Assembly (NCBI GenBank): GCA_029834535.1
Contig: JAQMWT010000574.1
Coordinates: 62,001 to 126,000, forward strand
Length of the DNA stretch: 64,000 nucleotides
DNA from: Chrysophaeum taylorii
Lineage: Eukaryota; Sar; Pelagophyceae; Pelagomonadales; Pelagomonadaceae
Direction: 5' to 3'
Shown here piece after piece: positions 35,085 through 44,922 of the stretch. The notes beneath the pieces were generated by a model. It was not told the origin of the DNA, did not search any database, and saw only the letters and a program-made list of their open reading frames with translations. Positions within the stretch are counted from its first letter, which is position 1; each line of letters begins with the position of its first letter. A program made the position numbers and the translations under genes.

Positions 35085-36164
35085 ATGCGGCGCTACGACA
35101 CGATTGACCGGATTGACCTTGGTGGGGAGGAAGACAGGGCGACACGCCGTCGCGCTGTCGCGACGACCTTCGTGCTGTCGACCGTCGCGGTGTTCGCGTT
35201 GGGCGCCGTCATCCATTCTCGCGTCGGTTCTGTCACCGAGGCGCCCCTTCTCTTGCCGCAGCAGAAAGGGAAATCCTCCCACGAGCATGGGGAGGTGGCG
35301 TTGTTTCCAAACGGCGCACCCGACAACGGCGACCCGCCGTGCGGGCCCGAAGTCGCAGAGAAGACCCTGGGCCGACGGCCTCTGCTCGTATACAGAGAGG
35401 TCAGCTCTCCGACGTTGAAGCCGTTTCTCGCGCGCGACGCGCCCGAGGACGCGCCAACCGTCGTCGTGTTTCCGGGTGGTGGCTTCAAGCTGCTCGCGAT
35501 CGAGGGTGAGGGATACGATATCGCTCGGCGCCTCAACGCTCGCGGCGTCCACGCGTTCGTGCTCAAGTACAGAGTCCGGAATCCTCTCCTTCGTCCCGAC
35601 GGGCCCCCAAACCTCGACACCCTCCAGGACGCGCAGCGCGCGGTCTCCTTCGTGAGGCACAACGCTCGGACATATGGGATCGACGACGCAAAAATCGGCG
35701 TGTGCGGATTTTCGGCCGGCGGCACCCTCGCCGCGCTCCTCTCTGCCAACGCCAAAACGCGAGCCTACGACGCCTTGGACGACGTTGATGACGCCAGCCC
35801 CCGCCCGGACTTCGCGATCATGGTATACCCTGGCAACTTGGTTGATTTCAAGTTAATGGAACCCTATAGCTATCTCCGTATCAACAACGCCTCGGGGGCC
35901 CCGCCGACGTTCGTCGCGCACGCCGCCGACGACAGAGTCCAGCCCTACTTCCAGTCGGTCATCTACTTCAATCACCTCGTCGCCGTCGGCGCGGGCACCA
36001 AGGCTCAGTTGGTCATCGAAGGCACCGGCAACCACGGCTTCGAGACAAACTCCGTCTGCTCGACGGTGTACCCCGACTCCTCCTACACGACGATCCCTCA
36101 GATCTGCGACTGGATGGACAACGCCATCTCCTGGATGAAATCGACACTTGTGATTATGCATTAA
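35085..36164 (+). CDS. Membrane-anchored alpha/beta hydrolase (acetyl-esterase-like)
   Basis: A single exon starts at ATG 35085 (359 aa). A type II signal anchor lies at about residues 28-45 (TTFVLSTVAVFALGAVI), placing the catalytic domain in the lumen or outside. The fold shows an oxyanion loop (VVVFPGGGFKLLAIEGEG), the nucleophile elbow GVCGFSAGGTLAALL (Ser in GFSAG), the acid in AHAADDRVQPY and the histidine in GTGNHGFE, so the triad is complete. The best match by motif is the BD-FAE/acetyl-xylan-esterase type, which removes acyl groups from carbohydrates. The substrate is not known. It is divergent from the acyltransferase-3 gene. Confidence 0.82.
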   Translation: MRRYDTIDRIDLGGEEDRATRRRAVATTFVLSTVAVFALGAVIHSRVGSVTEAPLLLPQQKGKSSHEHGEVALFPNGAPDNGDPPCGPEVAEKTLGRRPLLVYREVSSPTLKPFLARDAPEDAPTVVVFPGGGFKLLAIEGEGYDIARRLNARGVHAFVLKYRVRNPLLRPDGPPNLDTLQDAQRAVSFVRHNARTYGIDDAKIGVCGFSAGGTLAALLSANAKTRAYDALDDVDDASPRPDFAIMVYPGNLVDFKLMEPYSYLRINNASGAPPTFVAHAADDRVQPYFQSVIYFNHLVAVGAGTKAQLVIEGTGNHGFETNSVCSTVYPDSSYTTIPQICDWMDNAISWMKSTLVIMH

Positions 36165-36566
36165 TTAACGACGTACGCCATGCCATGATGATGTACGCAT
36201 CAAGGCGTGTGCTGCCTTTTCGCGTGTGGAGTGTGCTCCGCAGCGTGGTATTCTTTGTCGTCTTCGCCATCTCGTGGATGGAATCGGCGCTCGTGTATCG
36301 ATGCAGCACGCCACGCGTGCCACTAATAATAACATTCGAAACGAACCCTATATATACGTTGTAATATCGTAATAAAAAACTTGGTTTTTGAGTTTTTGAG
36401 GTTGAGGACCTCAAGCCTTACCTCCTCAACGGTAGGTAAAGACGTAAAAAATAAAACTAAAACAAAAAAGACTAAATCTGCTGCTGTTTTTCTGTTGTAT
36501 TGTATATTTTACTTTTTATTGAAGCGAAGATGAAGCTGCCCTTAGAAGGCTACTTACCAATGACAC
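36165..36566. other. Intergenic region, AT-rich
   Basis: About 400 bp, AT-rich. It includes AAAATAAAACTAAAAC-like runs and a TATTGTATATTTTAC stretch about 60 nt upstream of the next start codon that could serve as a core promoter. Nothing coding is seen. Confidence 0.5.
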
Positions 36567-37737
36567 ATGACCTTGTCGTGTAGACGGTGGGGGTCACCAT
36601 CACCATCACCATCGCCATCACCATCGTCGCGCGAGGGCATGAATATCGACAGTTACAGTTTCTATGATAACTACAGCGGCCATCCCGTCGGCGCTCTCAA
36701 GGCTGTCGTCGATGGGTTGCGACAGAGCAAAGATTCGCTGATATACTTAGTTGGCGACAGTTCGCTCGACAACAAATATTGGTTCGGGTACCAAGAGCGG
36801 GCCGTGAACGGCTACGAGACCCTCCTCCAACCGGCATTCTCGCGCTGTGAGTACTGCGGTGAGGTGCGACGCGAGCTGCGACGCAGGTGACGTGGCGCAC
36901 CACGTGAATCGCGAGCTCGCGACGCGAGACCCGAGTCGCGCGTGCGTCAACGCCGCCGTCGAGGCGTCATCGCTCAACGGGCGATCGATGGGCTTTTTAC
37001 AGGAGCACGATTGCTTAGTTCGGGACACGATTCGACCCGAGGACGTCCTGGTCGTCTCGGTCGGCGGCAACGACGTAAGTCTGGGTATCTTGTCGGCGCG
37101 GACCTCCAATTTCGCGCAGATTGCGCTCACCCCCGTGCTGTGCACGTGCTTCAACGTCGTGCCCTTGCTATGTTTTGGCGCCTGTTGTGGCAGCTTAATC
37201 GATCGGTGCACGTGCGCCTGCCCGCCCGACGTCTACACCCCGCTCTGCGGCTACTCGGACTGCGGGTGCTGCTGCTGCGGACTCCCTGGCTGCCTGGTCG
37301 GCCTCTGCGGGTTTCCACCGGGCCTTGGCTATTTCGTCGATCTCTTTGGCAATCGCGTCCGATCTTACGTCTCGAGAATCGTCGCCAAGACCAAACCAAA
37401 ACTCGTAGTTATCTGCATGATATACTTCCTCGACGTCCACGGGAGGGGCTCGTGGGCGGACGCGACGCTCAGCCTCTTGGGATACAATTGCGCGCCCCAC
37501 TTACTTCAAAAGGCGATCCGCACCGTCTTCGAGTATGGCACCAAGCGCATCTCGATACCTGGCACGAAAGTTCTTCCATTTGCGCTCTATGACGTCATCG
37601 ATGGCACGGACACGAACGACTTCGTCCAGCGAGTCGAGCCCAGCGTGCAAGGGGGCAGTAAGATGGCAGCCGCGCTCGTCGACGCTATCTTGAATGCAGA
37701 AGCGGTGGCGGCCGCCGCTCAGGAGGGAGGCCGCTAG
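36567..37737 (+). CDS. SGNH/GDSL-type hydrolase with Cys-rich insertion
   Basis: Exons 36567-36846 and 36887-37737 (40-nt intron, GTGAGT...GCAG) give 376 aa. The splice joins PAFSRC to DVAHHVNRELATRD. Block I is IYLVGDSSLDNKYWF (nucleophile in GDS) and block III is VLVVSVGGNDVSLG. A separate clue is VNAAVEASSLNGR. A stretch at about residues 190-250 is remarkably Cys-rich (DCGCCCCGLPGC), with two hydrophobic flanks, and could be a disulphide or metal knot or a membrane hairpin. The C-terminal catalytic Asp-His block is not obvious; the end reads VEPSVQGGSKMAAALVD. The N-terminal His-coding (CACCAT)n-like DNA is read as Ser-Pro repeats. Probable esterase or lipase; the substrate is unknown. 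Confidence 0.75.
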
Positions 37738-37968
37738 TCCGGCGTTCGCTCGCGCGGTGATATGGCCAGTTGCTTCAGCGCCTATACTAAATATCGCCGT
37801 CCGTTGAGTGGTGACCCGTGTGCCCAGCGCCCGAGAAGAACAAGAAGAAAAAAAGACGGGTGCGGGTCGTCGCCGGCAGGCCGGCCTGAAAAAGAATGTA
37901 CACGTGTGGTGTAGAAAGAGGATCATCGAGCGTGCGAGCTCGTGCGGCGGTCTCCGCGGACAGTATTT

Positions 37969-39183
37969 TTAGTTTTTGAGGGGTCTTACAAGTCGAGAAC
38001 ATCCTGAGTTTGATGGGGCTTTGGGGAGCATGTATAGAGGCGGGGTCCGCGCACAGCCGTCCGTCGTTGCGCGCGCGGGAGTGTCGTCGAGGGAACAAAG
38101 ACCATGTTCCAAAGAGAGTATTAGGCCGGTTACGTCGCTGGTAGTACCTGGGATGTCGCTGGTAGTACTTGGGATGTCGTTGGTAATACCTGGGCGGGCC
38201 GAAATCGATAAAACGCGCGCCGGGGGGTCGGTCTGTCTCACTCTTTCGTGAGAAGCTTCGGTAGTAAGCTCGATTTCCCGCTGCTGGAGGATCCAGTCGT
38301 AGGTGCCTGCGACGACGCGAATGATGCTCGGCTCGAACTTTAAAAAGAAGACGAACCGATGCCCCGCCAGGTCAAATAGGTGTGGAACGACAGGAGCGCG
38401 CCGTAAGCAATCCTGCACGCGATCCATTCGTTGACGTCCGTCAAGAAAAATAAGACGCCCGCACAATATCAGTAAGCCGATGAAGCCGCAGATGCTGCAG
38501 AGGATGAGGAAGGCGATGGTCAGGTCTTGTCGGCCGCACGCGAAGAGTACGTAGCCAAGGACGGCGACGTGAAGCGAGTACTGCAACGAGCCAAAGAGGG
38601 CGACGAGGTAAAACCTGCACACAAGAAGCTTCGTCGTCTTAACATCTCAGGGCTCTCACGGGATGTAGTTTGAGCGGCCGATGGAGGTGTTCAGCCAGCT
38701 GCGCGCGGGTCCGTCGTTTCCAACAACAAAAAAAGAAGAAACGAGCGGTGGCATACGTGCAAAAATGATCGAGTCCGGCGACGACATCCTTGTGCTCTCG
38801 GCAATAGCGGACCTTGGTCCAGCGGTCCGAGTCCGGGAGCATGCGGCCGAAGCAAGATTCTACCATGGGGACGTGCGTTTCGAGAAAAATCCAACAGGAG
38901 AAGCCCCCGACGACCTGCGCGCGCACCGTCGGAGAGGCAATGACGCAACGCACCAGCCCCAGGTGCACCAGCACGAGGATCGCGACCTGCGGGACTTCTT
39001 TTTCGAGGCGCGTTTGAGACGAGACCGACGCACGAGCGTCTTTCGGCACCCGGCCGAAGTAACGAGAAGCATCAAGCCGCAGAGCACATAGAAGCCGCCG
39101 GTCGCGAGGGCGTTGCCGACCCACGACACGACCTGGTTCGTCGAGAGCGGAAGGTCGAACCCCCGGAGTCGACCACTGTTCAT
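37969..39183 (-). CDS. Divergent DHHC-type palmitoyltransferase (DHFC)
   Basis: Six exons on the minus strand: 39183-39034, 38986-38757, 38698-38660, 38614-38464, 38411-38357 and 38306-37969, 320 aa, introns 45-58 nt. The junctions rebuild a four-helix DHHC protein. Two helices (GGFYVLCGLMLLVTS, VAILVLVHLGLVRCVIAS) come first. The core motif is next: RYCREHKDVVAGLDHFCTW then LNTSIGRSNYIPFYLV. Two further helices end in AYGALLSFHTYLTWRGIGTY. The catalytic tetrad reads DHFC, with Phe for the second His, and several zinc-ligand Cys/His positions of the Cys-rich domain are absent (TSIG where CVG is usual). Yeast Akr1 with DHYC is active, so activity is not excluded. The C-terminal 80 residues, with a 7-residue repeat, are the least certain part. 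Confidence 0.75.
38134..38196. repeat. Three 21-bp tandem units in the DHHC gene's 3' end
   Basis: Units GTCGCTGGTAGTACCTGGGA (21 bp with the last T) repeat three times with few changes. On the minus strand they encode a 7-residue repeat of IPSTTSD type, if this part is translated. Confidence 0.85.
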
Positions 39184-39269
39184 TATCGACGCGGAGAGTG
39201 GGCCATCGCGCGGACTTGTGTGTGTCTTTCGTGAGGACGTGACGTCACCCTGCTTTTGGCGCATAATAT
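39184..39269. promoter_or_regulatory. 86-bp divergent promoter, DHHC / protease inhibitor
   Basis: The two start codons are 86 bp apart. A CATAATATATGA element lies just upstream of the inhibitor ATG and could act as its TATA region, although it is very close to the start codon. Confidence 0.35.
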
Positions 39270-39737
39270 ATGAACTGGTGTTTGCTCCTGCTGTTTTCGG
39301 CGGCCGCCTTCTCAACGCCCAACATGCCGAACGAACCGGACACGGCGGCCTGGGGGACCTTCGTCGGGAAGAGGGCGACGGAGGTCGTGGAGCAGATCAA
39401 GCGCGAGAACCCCAGCCTCAAGGTGCGCGCGCTTCGATCGATCGATCGATCCTCGGAACAACGCCGTCGCAGGTTGTGCACGCCGCACGATGCGCAGCGT
39501 CCCTCTCTCTGACGACGACGACGACGCGCGAGCAGGTCCCCACTGACGCGATGGTGACGATGGACTTTCGCCTCGACCGTGAGATTCGGCATCTCGCGTT
39601 CTGTCGACTGAGGTCCCCTGCGCAGGCGTTCGCGTCTTTCACGACAAGGACGGCCTCGTTGCCCGAACTCCAAAGGTGGTGCAGCCTTTTTTTTCTTCCG
39701 TCTTTGTGGCGCGCTGACCCTTCTCCAGGTTGGGTAG
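39270..39737 (+). CDS. Potato inhibitor I family (MEROPS I13) serine protease inhibitor, secreted
   Basis: Four exons (39270-39422, 39536-39578, 39626-39675, 39729-39737) encode 84 aa. A signal peptide (MNWCLLLLFSAAAFS) precedes WGTFVGKRATEVVEQIKREN, the family N-terminal helix. The inhibitory loop reads DAMVTMDFRLDRVRVF, which aligns with VTMEYRIDRVRLF of barley CI-2. P1 is therefore Met and P1' Asp, suited to subtilisin- or chymotrypsin-like targets. The chain ends TPKVG, close to the family's usual ending, supplied by a last exon of only nine bases after a 53-nt intron. There are no cysteines in the mature part, as usual for this family. One strand before the loop is two or three residues short, so the first intron (113 nt) may hide a tiny exon. 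Probably defence against microbial or digestive proteases. Confidence 0.82.
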
Positions 39738-39962
39738 GCCACACGGGCTCGTTGATTCCCATTCCACCACCAAGGGAAGGTGGGGATCAGACTACTACGA
39801 TCTTGCTTTCGAAGAAGGCCGTCTCCCCGGATTCCGTTGAGAATAATAATTTGCCGTTGCGAGTGGGGAGAGTATCGCCGAAGGCACCCAAGTTGAATCG
39901 GGGGTACTTGTCACTTCGAACGAGCGAAGAAGAAAAGGGCGATTTGTTTCTTTCAACGTAGG

Positions 39963-42293
39963 ATGCGGGTGATGCGTGTCGCTACGCTTTTCGGTTCTGT
40001 TGCGAGGGCGTACCTCCGACCGTGGTGGACTTGTCGAAGGCCACACGCGTTGTCGAATCCGGTCAGGTCGCTGGTCGACGGACGGAGGGTGGCACTCGGC
40101 GTGCTGAACGATGCGGATCTGGAAGCCGAGTTGGGTGCAAGAGAAGGCTCGAAGCTTCACCCATACCGGCGAGCGCCGGACGACGGGTCGGTCGTGGCCG
40201 ACGAGGAGCGCGTGCACCAGCTCCTCGCCGAGCGGTTCGAGGCCAAGCGTCTGCGCGACTTCGAGCGGGCGGACGCCTTGCAGGACGAACTGTTGCGCGG
40301 TTTTGGCGTTCAGGTTTTAGACAAGCGGCTCCTCTGGGGGACCTTTCCGAAGAAGACGTTTCATCCGTACCGGCGCGGGGATGACGGGGGCGAGGAGCTC
40401 GAGGACGAGGCGCGCATCAACGAACTGCTGTCGGAGCGGTTCGAAGCGAAGAAGCAGCGCGACTTTGAACGCGCCGACGAACTGCAGGAAGTTCTGAGGG
40501 GCATGGGGGTTCGCGTGTACGAGCGCAGCCTCGAGTGGGTGTACGCGCCGAATTCCTCGGAGTCGACGAAGCATCCGTTCCGGCGCGGCGACGACGGCGA
40601 ACCGTTGGCGGAGGATGTCCAGACGCGCGTCGACGAGCTCATCGCCGAGCGGTTTTCCGCCAAGCGAGTGCGCGACTACGACAGGGCCGACGAGCTCCGC
40701 GACATTCTCCGGCGGGACTTCAACATTATAGTCCGCGACCGCGAGCTCGAATGGGTGGTCGCGCGACCGACGCGGCGGTGGGACGACAGCGCCCTGATTG
40801 CACGGATCGAGCAGAAAGGACACCCGTACGTGCGCGGCCGAGAAACGGCCGGCGACGACCTCGACGAGGCCACCCTCGCGCGCATCGAAGAGCTCCTCGC
40901 GGCGCGCTTCGCTGCGAAGCGCGACCGCGACTTCGAGAAGGCCGACGGCTTTCGCGACACGCTTCGAAGCGAGCTTAACGTCATGATCTTCGATCGCGAA
41001 AACGAGTGGTTTTTCGCGAAAGAGCAGCGTCGTCACCCGTTCGTGCGCGGCGAAGACGAGGGCGAGGAAGTCGCGGACATGGAGCGCGTCGAAAAATTGA
41101 TTGCGCTCCGGTTCGAGGCGAAGCTGCGACGCGACTACGACACGGCGGACGCGATCCGCGACGAGCTCTCGAACGATTTCAACATTCAGATCTACGACAA
41201 GCAAAACCAATGGACCGTCGGCCCGCGACGACCGCTGTCTCCCAAGCCCGCGAGCGAGCGGTTCGTCCCCGACGCCCACGACTACAATCGCGAACCCGAC
41301 GACAACAGCGACGTCGACGTTGCCGAGGTCGACCGGCTCTTGTTGGAGCGCCTCCAGGCCAAGTACAGACGCGACTTTGAAACCGCGGACGAGCTCAAGC
41401 TCGAACTCCGCTCTCGCCACGGCGTTCACGTCCACGACCCCACCCGAACGTGGTGCGGCGGCCTTACCGTCTCTTCTTCGTCGGATGAGTCTAGTGATGA
41501 CACCCTGCCCATCGTCTACCGCCGGCTCCCGAGCAAACAGGAGAAGAGCAACGGCGAACAGATCAACGTCGATGAGGACAAAGTCAAGCAGCTGATTGCC
41601 AACCGCTACGAGGCGCGATCACAGAAGGCGTGGGACCGCGCCGACGAGTGTTTGGACGAGCTCATATATATGGGCGTCATCGTCAACGATGACACTGAGA
41701 CCTGGCGCGTCCTCCCTCAGCCCTACAAGCTCGTTGGCGAGCTCGACGACGGTATCAACGGGACGCTTATCGAGAGAATGCTCAACAAGCGCCGGGTCTG
41801 CAAAATACGCAAGCAGTACCCCGAAGCTGACGCCATCCGCAACGTGCTCCACTTTGAGTACGGCATATACGTCGACGACAAGTCTCGAACCTACTCGATG
41901 AACGCCAGAAAGAAGTCACCACCATCTTCCGACGAGAAGACTGCGGAGGCCGATGTCGCCGCCGAGCTTTCTGGAGGGACTCCCCCCGGAGATGTGGAAG
42001 GCGCGCCCGAAAAGACGACTCCGGAACAGGAAACTGTTGAGTTCACGACTGGAAAAGAGGCAACGAGCGTCGTCCCCACTGATGATGATGATGATGTTGT
42101 GTCCAAAAAAGAGGCGACGAACGCCGTCCCCGCTGATGATGAGCCCGTCGGCGGCGCACCGAGCGACGTCGCTTCCATTCCCAAGCCTGCCGCAGTGAGT
42201 CCCCCCACCGACGAGAAAGTCGACGAAGCACCGAGCGACACGGCTTCCATTCCCAAATCTGTTACTCCGGACCCGGCTGGGACGCCTGCGTAA
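39963..42293 (+). CDS. Repeat protein with eight CysRS/UVR-like helical-hairpin units
   Basis: A single exon starts at ATG 39963 (776 aa). Eight consecutive units of about 60-70 residues each contain the pattern ERFEAKRxRDFERADELRD, then a short hydrophobic strand and an aromatic end such as DRELEW or DKQNQW. Most units open with HP[YF]xR. The core resembles the helical hairpin near the end of bacterial cysteinyl-tRNA synthetases and UVR-type motifs, where it contacts nucleic acid or protein. The N-terminus (MRVMRVATLFGSVARAYLR) is basic and hydrophobic and could target an organelle. The last 100 residues are acidic, Pro/Ser-rich and internally repeated (PVGGAPSDVASIPK). Function is unknown; a multivalent RNA- or protein-binding scaffold is a guess. 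Confidence 0.8.
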   Translation: MRVMRVATLFGSVARAYLRPWWTCRRPHALSNPVRSLVDGRRVALGVLNDADLEAELGAREGSKLHPYRRAPDDGSVVADEERVHQLLAERFEAKRLRDFERADALQDELLRGFGVQVLDKRLLWGTFPKKTFHPYRRGDDGGEELEDEARINELLSERFEAKKQRDFERADELQEVLRGMGVRVYERSLEWVYAPNSSESTKHPFRRGDDGEPLAEDVQTRVDELIAERFSAKRVRDYDRADELRDILRRDFNIIVRDRELEWVVARPTRRWDDSALIARIEQKGHPYVRGRETAGDDLDEATLARIEELLAARFAAKRDRDFEKADGFRDTLRSELNVMIFDRENEWFFAKEQRRHPFVRGEDEGEEVADMERVEKLIALRFEAKLRRDYDTADAIRDELSNDFNIQIYDKQNQWTVGPRRPLSPKPASERFVPDAHDYNREPDDNSDVDVAEVDRLLLERLQAKYRRDFETADELKLELRSRHGVHVHDPTRTWCGGLTVSSSSDESSDDTLPIVYRRLPSKQEKSNGEQINVDEDKVKQLIANRYEARSQKAWDRADECLDELIYMGVIVNDDTETWRVLPQPYKLVGELDDGINGTLIERMLNKRRVCKIRKQYPEADAIRNVLHFEYGIYVDDKSRTYSMNARKKSPPSSDEKTAEADVAAELSGGTPPGDVEGAPEKTTPEQETVEFTTGKEATSVVPTDDDDDVVSKKEATNAVPADDEPVGGAPSDVASIPKPAAVSPPTDEKVDEAPSDTASIPKSVTPDPAGTPA

Positions 42294-42669
42294 GCGCTTT
42301 TGCCATCTTCTTCACCGGAGGAGAAAGTTAACGGCGCCCCTCGTTCTTACTTAAATCGCCTACAACAACAGGCCATCACAATGTCGAGAGGCAGTGGGGG
42401 TGTGGCGGTTGATAATAACGCGCGCGTGGCTTTTTATGCTCCGAGCAGGTCGACTATCCGAGCAAGGTCGACTATCCGAGATGTGTGACCTCGACGGAAT
42501 AATAAACTAGCCATCTAACTCGAGGCGAGCCCAACGCACGGGGCGTAGGCTCATCCCAGCGCCGCCCTTTAATAACCTTCGAGTTTACTCCTGAATCCCA
42601 GCGCCATGGCGCGTGGGATGAGGGTCACTGGGCGATGAGACGGAGGGGGTAGATAGGGTGATAGAGAAG
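42294..42669. other. Intergenic region with a hairpin
   Basis: CTCATCCCAGCGCC at 42549 and its near complement GGCGCGTGGGATGAG at 42609 could form a stem with a roughly 45-nt loop. Otherwise nothing is recognised. It abuts the LINE remnant. Confidence 0.4.
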
Positions 42670-44112
42670 GATTTAATTTGTTGTCGCCAGTTGCCACGGA
42701 TTTAACCGAGGGAGTACCAGGTCGTTGTCAGAATCTCGAATTTGGGGAGTGCCTTGTTAAGACCACGCCCGTGCCTGAACTGTGGGGACCCGCGGGGACG
42801 TTTGGAGGCGCACCAGGAGGTGAGCATTTTCCGAGGGAGGCGATGCCAGGGCATGCGGGCAACGCGGCCTGCCCAGCGAGGTTGTCGGCGCGAGATGTAG
42901 ATGTCGATTGTCTTAAGGCCGAGGCGCTGGAGGAGGGTTGAAGTTTTTGTTGTTGCCAGGTCTGGCGACGTGTAACGCGGCACATCGCCCGTGCGCCCTG
43001 TGAGTGAAAGCATCGTAGACGATCGTAGACAACCTCGGTTAGGCACCATGATTCCGCACCGTGAAAGATGATGGCGAGGATAAGACCGACGTAGATAGTT
43101 TATTTGGACGGGCAGAGACGTATCTCGAGGCAAAAACGTAGTGACGGAGCGCGCCGAAAGCCGCTGCCGCCTTCTTTAGACGAGAGTCAACGTCCTCAGC
43201 GTCACTGCCGTTGGGAGAGAGTACAGAGCCCAGGTATTTGGACATCGCCACCACGCGGATATGACGCCGTCACCTACGTCTAAGTTGGAGAGGTCGGCAC
43301 CATAAAATGTTGTCGGGTCATTGTAGAAAATGCATGGCTTGGCGACAAAACGCATCTCGGATTTCGACTCTTTCCCTGCTTGGCGGTCACCCATGTGGAC
43401 TTCCATACCCCATGCGGCATAATGCCGAATGAGACTCTCCTCATTCAGAGCACGACGATCGGGAAACGGGAACGCCACATCATCTTCGTACACTGACTCT
43501 ACGAGTGCGACTTCCTAAGTGCCGCGTTTGGCGTTGTAGCGACGTCCAGTGAGAACATCATCGTGCGTCGTCTTGAAAACGCATGCTGGCTCCCGACCTT
43601 CGCGCGACGTCGCCATGAAATTGTCAAGGCCGCTATGTATAGAACGAAAAGAACCGGACCTAGGGCATCACCCTGCTTAACGCCGATGATGAGGCGGTAG
43701 CTCCGGGGACGGAGAACCGCACTCGTACGCGGCGGAGAGCTATAACGAGTACGAGTTTCGCTGGAACGCCGAATTTCGATAGCACTCGCCAGAGTGGGTC
43801 CCGCGGGACCCTGTCGAAAGCGTTGACGAAATCAACGAATAGTACCCATGTTTGCATGCCGTGCTCAACACGCTTCTTCCATGCCATGGCTGAAGTTTGC
43901 GTCGGGTCGTTCCGGCCGAAAGCCGTAGCGATTCGTGTTCGAGCTCAGCTGAAATAACACCGAGACGCGCGCGTATGATGATGGAGACAGTCTATTGCGC
44001 AACCTCGAGCATCATCACTCCGCGATAGGAACCAGGGAGCGAAAGGTCACCTTTCTTTGGCAAAATACCAACAAGGCCGATAATATATATCCCAGGCCTC
44101 CTCCAGTTGTAC
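42670..44112 (-). mobile_element. Decayed LINE (non-LTR retrotransposon), reverse transcriptase remnant
   Basis: On the minus strand several frames together show RT landmarks in the right order. These are ILPKKGDLSLPGSYRGVMML near 44060-43990, WVLFVDFVNAFDRVPRDPLW near 43840-43790, YEDDVAFPFPDRRAL near 43490, and SKYLGSVLSPNGSD near 43240. The typical RT-proximal end RRQPRWAGRVARMPWHRLP lies near 42890-42840. The frame changes several times and there are stops between blocks, so it is inactive. No endonuclease domain is seen, which suggests 5' truncation, the usual result of LINE insertion. The catalytic FADD-type motif reads YEDD. The exact 3' end and any target-site duplication could not be defined. 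Confidence 0.75.
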
Positions 44113-44712
44113 ATATATGAACCTGTGAGCGAAAGGCACGGGGACGGGGTATGGCCGGGGGGCGCAGACGGAAGGTTATCGACGAGTTGGTTGTCAGTCA
44201 CATCGCGGTCTCCTCGTCGCATGGCGACAAGCTTGATGGTCACTCTCCGCCGACCGACCTTTCGGCGCTCCTCGTCTACAGGCCCGTGATTCCGGACTGG
44301 CTCCTGTCGGTCCGGCCTGGCTCCCATGCTCGGGAGAGGTCTGAAGTTAGTTTAGTTAGTTAGTTAGTGAGCGAAAGGCCACGTTTCTGCGGCAAAATAA
44401 ATACCAAGAAGCCCAGGCCCCCGGTTGTTTCTCGGACGACCAGAAATAAATCGTGCACTACTATTATTCCGAGGATCCTAAACGTGCTCTGACGACCAGC
44501 GAGCGTCCGCCATTTCTCCGCACGAACGCCCGATGCTCCAGCAGCTGAAAGATTGAGCTGCCGCACAGCATGAAGAATCTCGTTCTCTGTTCCGGAACAG
44601 CTCCTATTTCATCACGGTTTACCTCCCGGTGATCTATATATTCATTTGACTTCGGTGTCAACACGAGGCCGGACGTGATAAATATAAAGCTTTGAAAAAG
44701 TGAACGGAGCAC
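44113..44712 (-). mobile_element. Second LINE-derived fragment with repeated RT-start segment
   Basis: The stretch at 44368-44425 (GAGCGAAAGGCCACGTTTCT and onward) is an imperfect direct repeat of 44037-44105. On the minus strand it encodes FLVFILPQKRGLSL, matching the ILPKKGDLSL block of the neighbouring LINE. A third short copy of GTGAGCGAAAGGCAC sits at 44127. The region between and up to 44712 has no intact frame. It looks like a second, rearranged piece of the same LINE family or a tandem duplication. Confidence 0.5.
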
Positions 44713-44922
44713 TTCAGCATTTTCCTGAGGGTGGGATAACTCAGGTCTATAATCTCATTCTTCTTCTTATGTATTAGGAGTCTTCTTAACTGAAGGCGGA
44801 GCGGCACGCCTATCGTACGTCGCCAGATAGCCAGATAACGACAGTGCCCGCGACTCTTCTTGCTCGCGCCGGCCGAGAGGGTGGTCCGTGCCGGCTGGAG
44901 CGAGGTCGCCCGTCCTTCCGCT

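Noticed and set aside
39423-39535. Microexon inside the first intron of the protease inhibitor (around GTTGTGCAC)
   Set aside because: It would supply two or three missing residues but lacks a GT donor on its right side; left as a possibility only.
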